From assembly GCF_021655615.1 (NCBI RefSeq), contig NZ_AP025245.1:620001-684000 (forward strand): a DNA stretch of 64,000 nucleotides, written 5' to 3'. Positions 7,830 through 16,630 of the stretch are shown here, one piece after another. Origin of the DNA: Acidianus sp. HS-5 (GTDB lineage: Archaea; Thermoproteota; Thermoprotei_A; Sulfolobales; Sulfolobaceae). The notes under the pieces are model-generated. The model ran no database searches, had not been told where the DNA came from, and was given only the letters and a program-made list of their open reading frames with translations. The translations under genes and the position numbers were made by a program. The stretch's first letter is position 1, and every line of letters begins with the position of its first letter.

Positions 7830-8462
7830 ATGTCGGGTGAGGAAAAGAAAAAGAATGAGGGCAAAGCACCGGATCCAGATAGAAGGGCTATAATAATTGG
7901 TGGAGGAGCAGCAGTAGCTGGTCTTGCTGCAGGAATTGTAATTGGAAGCCAAGCTTTTCCTAAATTATTAGAAAAGTCTGTAGTAAAACCTGAAGTAACA
8001 AAAGAAGTCGTTACAAAGACGGTAACACAAACGGTAACACAAGTAGAAAAATACATAAAGACTGCAATCGCAAGCGTTAGCGATTTCCCAACTGCAGGAA
8101 CTACGAAATCGACTACTTACATGGGCTATCCTGTCATCTTAGTTAAAACGGGAGTACCTTCAATAGGAGGAGTAGGTCCTAATAATGATATAGTAGGCTT
8201 CAGCGGATACTGTGCTCATATGGGATATCCATTAATTTATGATTCAGCCACAAATTGTTTATTATGTCCAGAACACTTCTCACAGTATGATATAACTAAA
8301 GGAGGAATGCAAGTGATAGGACATCCTAACCAATACTTAGCACAGCTTATCTTAGAATATGAGGAAAGCACAGGAACAATTTACGCACTAGGCTTTAATA
8401 GGCTAGTTTACGGTGCATACAATAACGTATTACAAGGCACTACATCGGGTGGTAGCTCATGA
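7830..8462 (+). CDS. aioB: Arsenite oxidase small subunit, Rieske protein
   Basis: The 210-residue Rieske subunit has a charged N-terminus, a Tat-like DRRAIIIGGG sequence (about residues 18-27) with a Gly/Ala helix, and a Rieske domain. [2Fe-2S] ligands are C128 and H130 in CAHMG, and C146 and H149 in CPEHFSQYD; HFSQYD is close to the form seen in AioB. The two extra Cys of classical Rieske proteins, which form a disulphide over the cluster, are replaced by Y133 and E148, which should lower stability or potential. The protein should take electrons from AioA and hand them to a copper carrier outside the cell. The stop overlaps the aioA start in ATGA, so the two are translationally coupled and probably co-exported by Tat. 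Confidence 0.9.
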   Translation: MSGEEKKKNEGKAPDPDRRAIIIGGGAAVAGLAAGIVIGSQAFPKLLEKSVVKPEVTKEVVTKTVTQTVTQVEKYIKTAIASVSDFPTAGTTKSTTYMGYPVILVKTGVPSIGGVGPNNDIVGFSGYCAHMGYPLIYDSATNCLLCPEHFSQYDITKGGMQVIGHPNQYLAQLILEYEESTGTIYALGFNRLVYGAYNNVLQGTTSGGSS

Positions 8463-11400
8463 GCAGTAGTTCCTCTACTCAATATAGTGCAGTACCAAAT
8501 AGAAAAGTCCCATTACCTCCTACTTCTGCAGAGAGGTATTTCGCTACTTGTAGGTTCTGTAACGTAGGCTGTGGATACGACATATTTGTATTCCCAGTAG
8601 GACAGGAAGGTCAACCAAAAGGAGGACAGAACGGGATACAGTACAATTTCATAGACTACGTCTTCACAGTAAACGGTAAACCAAGGAGTCTACAATCATA
8701 CCAGGCGGATTATACATCACCTCTCACATCACTATCTGCACTGACCGGGACTCCATGGATAGGAGAAGGAATGGTAACTAGGACTATGAGATATAATCCA
8801 AACACACAGACATGGGAAGAAGTATGGATAGAAGAAATTCCAAGCTCAGAATGCCCAGTAAACGAGGGCAATTACTCTACTAGAGGAGGAAGGAACGCAC
8901 AGAGGAACTGGAGCCCATACAGTGACGTTGCTTCAGGATTTGCAGTATATCAATCTAGAATAAAAACTCCTATGATAAGATGGAACGGTAGCTTACAACC
9001 AGTAGGATGGAGTTATGCAATTAAAGTTGCAGCCAAAGTGCTTAAGTACTACATGGATAACGAGACTTTTCAGTATCCAGTAGGTCCTGCAGCAGTTCAA
9101 GTCCTAGCAATAAGAGCAGACCACGGAGGAGGACAGGGAGGAGGAGTCTTCAGCAACTTAATGCCGGGATTATTAATCCACATGGGATTAGCAACGCCTT
9201 TTGTGAGGTTCCACTATCAAGTTGCTTTCTCGTTTACGCAAGACGCCTTAGAAGAGGCAACTAACGGAAACGGTACTGACACTGCAAGCATGTTAGATAT
9301 AACGATTGCTGACAACCTAATCCTATGGGGAATAAACGAGTATTCAACTTCTACTGTTAACTTAATCCAGCACATATTCGATAACATAACCGGGACAACT
9401 ATAGATAGAAAACAAGCTTGGTTCGAGAGCGGTGAACCCGCATACCCAGCTAACATTATCATAGTAGAGGCAAGACCTTCAGAGACTGTCAAAGCGGTAA
9501 CTGCTAAGTTAGGAGTTAGCGTACAGGACGCAATGCAGGGATATGACGTTACAGCTGGTACAGTATATAATGGACAGTATAATCCAGCTCATCAATACGT
9601 AGTGTTCGCTCAAGTTAATGCAGGAACCGACTCTGAATTAGCTAACGCGATTGCTGCTTATATTTATTATACTTACCCAGACGTAGTTAATAACTTCATT
9701 AATATGTACAAGAACGCGAGTCAATACGGCTTTAACTTTAATGACAATACTTACGAATACTATCTACAATACCTACAGTCAAAGTCACTAAGCGATTGGT
9801 TATCTGAAGCTTCTCAAATAACTGGAGTATCTCAAAGCGTTATACAGTTAATAGGAGATATTATTGCAGCACCCAAAACTAGCAGTAGTGGACAGACGTT
9901 CTATAAGAGGACTTTAGTGGAGTTTGAGAAGGGAGTAATATGGTCTGCTAATTATACTCCAATATACGCAATAGCTAACTTAGGGATAATCAGTGGAGCC
10001 TTATCTGGAAGGCCAGGTTGTGGAGTTTCAACAGGCTTCGGGCACCAGAGAGGTGCGGCATTCCCATTACCTCCACCTCCTCCGTGGTCTTCTAACCTTA
10101 ATGCGTCTAGGAACTACTGGATTCAGATGCACGAATACGTCCCTCAGCAGTTGCAAGCACAAGGTCAAACAGTCACTGGACCAGCAATAGCTGAATACAT
10201 AAAGAACTTCTATAGTCAATACACTTCGACTTTAGTACCTCAAGTATATCAAGACAATCCAGTAATAGACTACCTAATCTATAGCGGTTACGGTAAGGTA
10301 CTATGGGTATTCACTACCAATCCTTATAAACTAACAATGAGTGGTGAGAAGTTGAGCCAAGTAATTGATAATAGAGCACATCTACTACAGGAATGCGTAG
10401 AGAACACAATCAACTTAGGAATACCTTCGTCAAATACTAATTCGCAGATACTCAGCGGGCAATTCAATACCCAGAATGTAGGAGCGCCATTACCTAACTT
10501 CCCAGACCCAGACACATATGCTAATGCAGTAATTTCATGTTTGAGTGGATCCAACGCAGTTCCTGGAGCATTATTCGTAGTAGGTAACGATATAATACTT
10601 AACCAAAACGGAATTTTTGAGAGAGCTGCTCACTTGCTATTACCTTCTGCATCAAACCACGGCGAGACTTATGAAATTAGGTGGGATGGTCACGATAGGA
10701 GACTCAGATTAGACCAAGTTTACCACTCTCCACCAGGTAGTGCAATGCCAGATCCTTGGATTTATGCAATGATAGCTTATGAGATTTACCAGTTATACAC
10801 AGCAGAAGGAAACCAGAACTCTCAGCAGGCACAAAGGATATATCAAGCATTTAACCAGATATGGAATTCATTGAGTGCCAATATGAAGACACCGCCATCA
10901 CAACCGTTGTCCTTAACAACGCTAAGTAGCTATTCGGAATTCTATTATGACTATAACTGGTTTAATATTTATAATGACCTATGGAACTATTATGTCGCTA
11001 ACGGACCCACTAACTTCAAATCCTGGCCCTACGGATACGTAGTACCTCACTGGGCTCCAGGATGGGCTCAAATAGATCTGAATGATTTACAGGCCGCAAG
11101 AACTATAGGCGTACAATTACCAATCCTAGGAAAGACTACAAACTCCGACGGAAGCTTTACCCTTTACGGTCTGGTAAACTATGCAGAGCCCGCAATTAGC
11201 GGAAAATTGAGAGTTGAAGAAGTTACAATTAATCCGAACCAAGCAATTACTGTAGGTACTACTCCCTCTGGTCAGACAATAAGCTTACCGTTAATAACTA
11301 GAAACGTGGAGTACGTAAGTATTAACGACTTACAATCTATGTTCGGCTACAGCTGGAACGATCTATTACCTTACGTAATTAATGGCTTCAACCCGTTCCC

Positions 11401-11866
11401 GACGCCTTATGTAGGAATCTTCGGATACCCAGCTAGCCTAGTAGGTAAATACAAGTACTGGTTGAATAACGGAAGGTGGAACATAATATTCCAGTCTGGA
11501 TGGATAGACTACCAAATACCGGAAATCTTACAGAGGCTTCCTTATCCAATAGTGATGATGAGTGAAACTGACGCACAGAACGAAGGCTTGGACAACGGAG
11601 ATATTGTGGAATTGTATAACGATTACGGTTCTGTAGACGCAATAGTATGGAAGTCCGGTACAGTGCCTCCTGGTCAGTTATTCATAGCAATGGCTTTCGA
11701 AGTTAAGCCCGGAGCTAATAACACAACTACTCCAACAGTAGATCCAGTAACTGACAACCAGATGGTCAAGTGGAGCTGGGTAAATATAAAGAAGATAGGG
11801 ACAGTATCAGATGAGACTAAAGCTAGACTAACGTTTGCCCCAATAAGCTTCCATCCACCTTCGTGA
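8459..11866 (+). CDS. aioA: Arsenite oxidase large subunit, molybdopterin enzyme
   Basis: This is the catalytic subunit, oxidising arsenite to arsenate at a bis-pterin molybdenum centre. Near the N-terminus CRFCNVGCGYDIFVFP gives C31-x2-C34-x3-C38, the [3Fe-4S] pattern of AioA, followed by GNYSTRGGRNAQ, which matches the region carrying the Ser that replaces a fourth Cys in AioA. It has no signal peptide, as expected if carried out with AioB. At 1135 residues it is about 300 longer than well-studied bacterial AioA (about 820-850), and the extra sequence seems spread through the middle and C-terminal half. It is rich in Asn, Gln and Tyr, typical of secreted proteins of acidophiles. Another Mo-bis-PGD oxidase acting on a different substrate is possible but less likely given the paired Rieske gene. 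Confidence 0.88.
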   Translation: MSSSSSTQYSAVPNRKVPLPPTSAERYFATCRFCNVGCGYDIFVFPVGQEGQPKGGQNGIQYNFIDYVFTVNGKPRSLQSYQADYTSPLTSLSALTGTPWIGEGMVTRTMRYNPNTQTWEEVWIEEIPSSECPVNEGNYSTRGGRNAQRNWSPYSDVASGFAVYQSRIKTPMIRWNGSLQPVGWSYAIKVAAKVLKYYMDNETFQYPVGPAAVQVLAIRADHGGGQGGGVFSNLMPGLLIHMGLATPFVRFHYQVAFSFTQDALEEATNGNGTDTASMLDITIADNLILWGINEYSTSTVNLIQHIFDNITGTTIDRKQAWFESGEPAYPANIIIVEARPSETVKAVTAKLGVSVQDAMQGYDVTAGTVYNGQYNPAHQYVVFAQVNAGTDSELANAIAAYIYYTYPDVVNNFINMYKNASQYGFNFNDNTYEYYLQYLQSKSLSDWLSEASQITGVSQSVIQLIGDIIAAPKTSSSGQTFYKRTLVEFEKGVIWSANYTPIYAIANLGIISGALSGRPGCGVSTGFGHQRGAAFPLPPPPPWSSNLNASRNYWIQMHEYVPQQLQAQGQTVTGPAIAEYIKNFYSQYTSTLVPQVYQDNPVIDYLIYSGYGKVLWVFTTNPYKLTMSGEKLSQVIDNRAHLLQECVENTINLGIPSSNTNSQILSGQFNTQNVGAPLPNFPDPDTYANAVISCLSGSNAVPGALFVVGNDIILNQNGIFERAAHLLLPSASNHGETYEIRWDGHDRRLRLDQVYHSPPGSAMPDPWIYAMIAYEIYQLYTAEGNQNSQQAQRIYQAFNQIWNSLSANMKTPPSQPLSLTTLSSYSEFYYDYNWFNIYNDLWNYYVANGPTNFKSWPYGYVVPHWAPGWAQIDLNDLQAARTIGVQLPILGKTTNSDGSFTLYGLVNYAEPAISGKLRVEEVTINPNQAITVGTTPSGQTISLPLITRNVEYVSINDLQSMFGYSWNDLLPYVINGFNPFPTPYVGIFGYPASLVGKYKYWLNNGRWNIIFQSGWIDYQIPEILQRLPYPIVMMSETDAQNEGLDNGDIVELYNDYGSVDAIVWKSGTVPPGQLFIAMAFEVKPGANNTTTPTVDPVTDNQMVKWSWVNIKKIGTVSDETKARLTFAPISFHPPS

Positions 11867-11872
11867 GCTTAA

Positions 11873-12664
11873 ATGAAAGTTAATTATTTTTTTATTATTA
11901 GTAGATATCTTCTCCTTATGTTAGCTGGATTTTTCATAATTTATATTTCTCCTACTTCTCCAGACTATTTCTTATATTCCGTGGTAGGGAATATAATATT
12001 CTGGTCTTCCCTACTCTTGTTCTTATTAAAGACGATACTTAGGAGACCTCTCCACTATTTGAAGAAAGGTAAGTTAGCTTTAGCAATATTCTTTTCCTAT
12101 TTGTCGGTGCATTATGTAGTTTACAGTATAGTGCTAGAGAGGTTACTTACAGGACTATACGGAATCTTATTCACAGTGACATCTCCTTTCATTACATTCT
12201 CTTTCACTCCGCTATATCCTGAAACTTTATACACTGCAGCAATGAATTTAGTATTCAACCCTGCAATAGCTGGAGGGTTTCCTCCAAATTACTACTTTGA
12301 GCTCTCATTATACGCAATGGTAATGGGCTTAATCATAGCTATCCTAGTTACGGGGAATATAATGAGGGTACTTGAAATCTCCTCAAGAATGAAAAGGGCT
12401 AAAGTAATACTCATTGCACCTCTTTTGGGGATAATAGGTGGAGGTAGTTGTTGCATATCGATACCTATTCTCTTGACTACTGTAATTCCTGCAGCGAACT
12501 CCTTATTATTTCTGCCTATAGGAGATACTGCACTCTTTCTAGCCTACATTTTACTACCCCCAATAACTGCAATAGGACTGAAGCTTAATTATGACGCTTT
12601 ATTCCCTAAGCCTCCTAAGGAATTTAGGATAGTAAGTAATAATGTGATAAAGAGTAGAAAATGA
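11873..12664 (+). CDS. Polytopic membrane protein with SCC motif, paralogue B
   Basis: A 263-residue membrane protein with about six hydrophobic segments. A charged loop (RVLEISSRMKRAKV) precedes APLLGIIGGGSCCISIP, with C193-C194. The loop-plus-SCC block is shared with the protein at 6896-7666, and overall layout agrees, so they are paralogues. It starts six bases after the aioA stop and is almost certainly in the aio transcript. Close coupling to the oxidase argues for a direct role, such as membrane docking, assembly, or transport of an oxidase-related metal or oxyanion. The family is not recognised. Confidence 0.78.
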   Translation: MKVNYFFIISRYLLLMLAGFFIIYISPTSPDYFLYSVVGNIIFWSSLLLFLLKTILRRPLHYLKKGKLALAIFFSYLSVHYVVYSIVLERLLTGLYGILFTVTSPFITFSFTPLYPETLYTAAMNLVFNPAIAGGFPPNYYFELSLYAMVMGLIIAILVTGNIMRVLEISSRMKRAKVILIAPLLGIIGGGSCCISIPILLTTVIPAANSLLFLPIGDTALFLAYILLPPITAIGLKLNYDALFPKPPKEFRIVSNNVIKSRK

Positions 12665-12779
12665 CTTAAGGTTTGGACTACCATTAATTTTTACATTTCT
12701 CTGTAAATTGTTATATTTTAGCTAATTTTGAATTGAAAAGATTTTAAGTCGTTCACGCTCAGTGTGAAATTTTTATTTC

Positions 12780-13030
12780 CTGCTTTGTTGTATACTTTAA
12801 TTTTCCCAGCTATTAACTCCATTATACTTGGTCAGACTCTGAAGGTCAAGGGCATACGCAAAACACCTAACTTTGTGGGTAGGAATTATGCGTGCATACA
12901 GTGTTATTACATATAATGCACTACCTTGACCTTTAAGGTATAACCAAGTATAAATTCAAAATCTTGTTACATTAAAAGCAAGTTTTACGTCAATTTTGAC
13001 AAAAATGAAGTATACTGCAAAGCATTTACT
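12780..13030 (+). mobile_element. Relic transposase tail carrying a small inverted-repeat element (12822-12953)
   Basis: This gene-free stretch has two layers. Sequence at 12780-12820 and 12954-13020 resembles the 3' end of a transposase gene also seen at 46996-47120 (same strand) and 43750-43920 (opposite strand); shared text includes TGCTTTGTTG and AAGTTTTACGT. Between these parts lies a 132-bp element with imperfect terminal repeats of about 31 bp, TTATACTTGGT at the left (12822) and ACCAAGTATAA at the right end (12953), with an inner repeat GCATACGCA / TGCGTGCATA. It could be a MITE or a structured RNA relic. No intact frame remains. Confidence 0.6.
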
Positions 13031-13100
13031 TTCTGTTTGTTATATGGAACTCCTAGAGGTTATACTATAAATTTTTTTATCCATAAAGTGATCATAATAT

Positions 13101-13877
13101 ATGCACATCCAAAAAGGGGACACAGAGGCGGAAATTCTAGAGAGAGGTGCTTACTTATATTCGTTCAAAGTTAACTCAAGAGACGTTTTACTGGAAGGGA
13201 GAGAAAGGCAGACAAGGGGAGGAATGGCTCTTTTAATTCCTTTTGCCAATAGGATAAAAGGAGGAGAGTACTGCTGGAGAGGTAAAAAATACGAGCTTCC
13301 TAAGAACTCTGAAGGAAACGCCATACATGGTCTAGTTAGGGATAAAGTCTGGGACATTGAAAGCTTAAAGAACGACGAAGTAACTCTCTCTTTATACCTT
13401 AAAGATCAAGGATATCCTTCTCCTTTATTCATAAAAGTCAGATATCTGCTAGATTCTTCCTCCTTAACTACAGCTATTAGTATAAAGAACGAAGGGAGCG
13501 ATGCACCGCTTGTTGTGGGTGCACATCCATACTTCATAGTTAGGGGAAACTGGAGGATTTTTCCAGATAGAGCAAAGAGGCTAATAATGAAGGATAAGAT
13601 ACCTACCGGAGAAATGGAGGATTTCACAATAACCCAGAGAGAATACGATGACTGCTTTTTACTCAAGGGAAATGTAACCTTATTCTCTGAGTATTCTAAA
13701 GTTACAATAGAAAAGGAAAACATGGATTTCGTTCAAATATACACTGGACAACCGAGTGCTGTAGCAGTAGAGCCAATGAGCGGTGCTCCTGACGCATTTC
13801 ATAACGAGATAGGACTTGCCACGCTTAAGGAAGGTGAAACTATGGACTTTACTTTCAGAATATCAGTAAGACTATGA
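13101..13877 (+). CDS. Aldose 1-epimerase family protein (mutarotase-like)
   Basis: A soluble 258-residue protein of the galactose mutarotase fold. Typical blocks are LIPFANRIKGG, AIHGLVRDKVW, VGAHPYF with the conserved His, and near the end VEPMSGAPDAFHN with the Glu expected as catalytic base. Members interconvert anomers of aldoses or sugar phosphates. A TATA-like run (ATAAATTTTTTTATCC) lies about 25 bp before the ATG, so the mRNA is probably leaderless. It ends six bases into the convergent transporter gene. Substrate cannot be told from sequence. Confidence 0.85.
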   Translation: MHIQKGDTEAEILERGAYLYSFKVNSRDVLLEGRERQTRGGMALLIPFANRIKGGEYCWRGKKYELPKNSEGNAIHGLVRDKVWDIESLKNDEVTLSLYLKDQGYPSPLFIKVRYLLDSSSLTTAISIKNEGSDAPLVVGAHPYFIVRGNWRIFPDRAKRLIMKDKIPTGEMEDFTITQREYDDCFLLKGNVTLFSEYSKVTIEKENMDFVQIYTGQPSAVAVEPMSGAPDAFHNEIGLATLKEGETMDFTFRISVRL

Positions 13878-14873
13878 TGTGGGCGATCTTATGATGCTGA
13901 TTGTGTTCCTCAGTGAATACACATAAAGCAGGATTATTGCTATTGAAAAAGCTATTGTTGTGAACTCAAAGACAGCTAAGGAAGTCTCTTGATATAGCAT
14001 AAAGTCGGCAAATGAAGAAATTGCTAATGGGAATACGTAAGCCCATGTAGTAAGTGAAGGTCTGTCCTTTACATGTTTTACCGCAATTATTAGCGCAACT
14101 AATGAGTTCCAAATTTCAAACCCCCAGAGGAATATTGCTAAAGTTATTGCAAACTTTTGCGGGAAATAGAAGAAGTTTAAGTAGTTATATGATGGAAAGA
14201 CAAGGATATTTATTGCCAAGACGCTTGCTGCTCCCACAGGTATCATTATAGTTGCAGAGCTTCCTTTGTATATAATGTGCGAAAGGAATGCTATGCTTCC
14301 TATGAATATAACCTGGAAGAATGTTATCCCTACGGAAAACAACATTATAAAATATGCTATTTTACTGAAGAACTCGTTTATATATGGGAATGAAGGAGGT
14401 AATAAAGGCGCACTTAATATTACATTAGCTGAAAGTGCTATTGAAGGAACCAAAAGTGCATAAGATATGTCACTTTGCTTCACATCCTTCGTGAAGAGTT
14501 TATACCCTAAGTATATATTAACGGAAAATACTATAGCATAACCTATAAAGTACACTACTAAAAGTGAATAAGCCACTTCGTAATTTATTTCCACATAAGT
14601 AAGGAAAAAGAACCCTGCAATGAACAGGATAACTCCTAGGAACGCTGTGAAACTTACCCTGTTAAGATTTTCCATATCTTCCCTCCAGTTCGTTATTTCT
14701 CTTGAAATCCAGCCTGTTAATATTACGATAAATAGTATTAATGCTATAAAGTAAATTACCTTACCTATGTTAAAGAGCAGTGGACTATTGAAAATTACAG
14801 AGTTCATCCAACTTATTAAGGATAAAGCGAAAGTACCTATTACCATGGGGAACCATTCAGAACCTAACTTCAT
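13872..14873 (-). CDS. TDT-family (TehA/SSU1/SLAC1-like) membrane transporter
   Basis: The 333-residue protein has about ten hydrophobic helices. Its start, GSEWFPMVIGTFALS, matches the N-terminal signature of tellurite-resistance/dicarboxylate transporters, a family including sulfite exporter SSU1, malate transporter Mae1 and anion channel SLAC1. In a sulfur- or arsenic-oxidising archaeon export of sulfite or another small anion is plausible, but substrate is inferred. The gene overlaps the end of the convergent aldose epimerase gene by six bases. Confidence 0.7.
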   Translation of the reverse strand: MKLGSEWFPMVIGTFALSLISWMNSVIFNSPLLFNIGKVIYFIALILFIVILTGWISREITNWREDMENLNRVSFTAFLGVILFIAGFFFLTYVEINYEVAYSLLVVYFIGYAIVFSVNIYLGYKLFTKDVKQSDISYALLVPSIALSANVILSAPLLPPSFPYINEFFSKIAYFIMLFSVGITFFQVIFIGSIAFLSHIIYKGSSATIMIPVGAASVLAINILVFPSYNYLNFFYFPQKFAITLAIFLWGFEIWNSLVALIIAVKHVKDRPSLTTWAYVFPLAISSFADFMLYQETSLAVFEFTTIAFSIAIILLYVYSLRNTISIIRSPTS

Positions 14874-14948
14874 ATGGGTAACTTTGTTACATACTATATA
14901 AATTTTGACTAGAATTGAATTTTAACAGTTTTAACTTCAGCACTTTCC

Positions 14949-15266
14949 TCATAATAGATCCTTCTCATCTATCCTGAATTTGTTTACCTCAAGGTAAGCT
15001 AACAAATCGAGGACTTTCCTCATGTACATTTTCACGAAGTAATAAACATGATAAGACCGAAATTCATCCTCATCCTCACTTATTGCCTTTAGATATTCAT
15101 CCGGAGAATAATGCTTGACTGAAAATTTGATCTCATCAACTTCTATTTCCCTTGGAACTTCCTTCTGTGATACAATGAGGAGCTCTTCTCCTTTAATTCC
15201 TGCAAGCTGGACGTACCATTTATCTACTTTTTCTAAGGCTTTGAGGACAATTTCCTTCTCTTCCAT
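14949..15266 (-). CDS. Small conserved-looking acidic protein, function unknown
   Basis: A soluble 105-residue protein with a mixed alpha/beta pattern and a high content of Glu, Lys and Tyr. The middle (GEELLIVSQKEVP) reads as beta strands; the end (YYFVKMYMRKVLDLLAYLEV) is a strong helix. No known motif was recognised. It lies 75 bp upstream of the TDT transporter gene on the same strand. Codon use matches neighbouring genes, which supports real coding. A/T-rich sequence before the start could hold a TATA box. Confidence 0.65.
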   Translation of the reverse strand: MEEKEIVLKALEKVDKWYVQLAGIKGEELLIVSQKEVPREIEVDEIKFSVKHYSPDEYLKAISEDEDEFRSYHVYYFVKMYMRKVLDLLAYLEVNKFRIDEKDLL

Positions 15267-15358
15267 AATATTTTTAAATAAATAATTTACTAAAATATTT
15301 TTCTCCGTGTCCCATTTAGATACCTTTTTTTAAATTGAGTAACCTCTTTTTATATGGG

Positions 15359-15408
15359 ATGAAGAATCTACAGCAATAATGAGCGGTGAAGAGAGGCCTG
15401 CGTTCTGA
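15359..15408 (+). ncRNA. Candidate C/D box sRNA (2'-O-methylation guide)
   Basis: The spacing fits an archaeal C/D box sRNA: C-like box ATGAAGA (15359-15365), a 13-nt guide, D'-like ATGA (15379-15382), a 3-nt spacer, C'-like GTGAAGA (15386-15392), a 12-nt guide, and a perfect D box CTGA (15405-15408). Both C boxes deviate from RTGATGA by the same T to A change, which weakens the case. A T/A-rich TATA-like stretch (TTTTTTAAATTG) lies about 28 bp upstream. It is tail to tail with the MFS gene ending at 15411. Targets were not identified. Confidence 0.4.
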
Positions 15409-15410
15409 CA

Positions 15411-16496
15411 TTAAATTAAAAATGAGACAGCTAAGGAAAGAAAAGCCCCTCCTGAGAGAGTGAAAATTCCTAGCACTGGGGAAAACTTTACTGCAAGGCC
15501 TATACTCACTGGAGCCAATAGAGAACCTACTTGTGAAATTGTATTTGCAATGCCTATGGAACTGCTAGAGTTTTCTTTCCCGGCAAATTTTACTATCATT
15601 GAATCTGTGGGAGACCTAAAGGAAAATGAGAAAACTCCAAGGAAGAAGGATAACCAGACTATCCTAGATAGGAAGAGGAGAAAGAGTAAGAGAATGTAAA
15701 GGAACAGGGAAAGCTGAACTACTTTCTTTTCCCCTATTAAGCCTGGAAGTTTGCTTGAAACTGCTGTAGATGAAACTAGACCTAAGGAGAAAAGAAGGAA
15801 AATCAAGGAAGAACAACTAAAGTGGAAGTATAAAACTAGAAAGGGAAATAACCAAGCTGTAGTCCCCCATGAGATCCACATTTCTCCAGACCTTACTAGG
15901 ATAGAAAGGATTATTGCCTTAGTGAACAGTAGTCTCATTTCCCTCCTTTTCCTGCTTGCGTATTCTTCTTCCATGAATAACGTTATGAAGAACACCGAGA
16001 GCAGACTTACGAAAAGTAGGAGGTAAAATATTCTCCAGTATTCATAAAGCAGACCGGAAATTAAGCTGAGTAAGAGTACTGCAAATGGTGCAGAGCTCTC
16101 AAGTATTCCTAGGTAAAAGTAAAGTGGAGAGAGTTTTACAGAAACGATTTTTACTGATGAAGGAAATAGTGCAGAGACCAGAAAGCCGGCTAACAAGTAT
16201 GATATTAAAATTACGTCGTAAGAGGGGAAGAGGAATATGAGAAGAATTATGAATGATGAGGATAAGGAGGAAATGAGGATCGCATGTCTTACTCCGTGAC
16301 TGTCGATAAATAATCCCCAAGGCGTTGAAGATATTACGTAACCTACGTAAAACAAGGTTAAGACTAAACCGATTTGTACTGAAGTTAAGTGGAATTCCAT
16401 TGCCACCGGAACTGATATGATACCCCAGGCTGAGCGGAAGAGTAGTTGTAGGAAAGTTATTACCCAGCTGTAGGCGAAGATCTTAAACCTTTGCAT
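15411..16496 (-). CDS. Major facilitator superfamily transporter
   Basis: The 361-residue protein has about eleven to twelve hydrophobic helices. An MFS signature appears after helix 2, in YVISSTPWGLFIDSHGVRHA, close to the G-x3-D-R-x-G-R type loop, and a weaker repeat (FSFRSPTDSMIVKFAG) lies in the second half. Length is slightly below the usual 400 or more. Substrate is unknown. TATA-like sequence lies just before the ATG at 16496, whose upstream region it shares with the divergent DUF3800-like relic. Confidence 0.8.
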   Translation of the reverse strand: MQRFKIFAYSWVITFLQLLFRSAWGIISVPVAMEFHLTSVQIGLVLTLFYVGYVISSTPWGLFIDSHGVRHAILISSLSSSFIILLIFLFPSYDVILISYLLAGFLVSALFPSSVKIVSVKLSPLYFYLGILESSAPFAVLLLSLISGLLYEYWRIFYLLLFVSLLSVFFITLFMEEEYASRKRREMRLLFTKAIILSILVRSGEMWISWGTTAWLFPFLVLYFHFSCSSLIFLLFSLGLVSSTAVSSKLPGLIGEKKVVQLSLFLYILLLFLLFLSRIVWLSFFLGVFSFSFRSPTDSMIVKFAGKENSSSSIGIANTISQVGSLLAPVSIGLAVKFSPVLGIFTLSGGAFLSLAVSFLI

Positions 16497-16630
16497 TGAG
16501 ATAAAGATTAGATCTTAATATATAAAATTAGGAGATTATGGATAATCCTCCACATCATCCCCCTGCATACACAGGAGGTTCCGCTTCATCGTCATCAACA
16601 ATATATATCTTTATACTTAATAAAAGTTTT

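Noticed and set aside
8459..11866. Nitrate or tetrathionate reductase as an alternative for the molybdopterin subunit
   Set aside because: The C-x2-C-x3-C cluster with CGYDIFVFP, the GNYSTRGG block and the coupled Rieske subunit fit AioA best.
16538..16630. N-terminal extension of the DUF3800-like frame
   Set aside because: A TATA box lies within it, and family similarity begins at the ATG at 16631.
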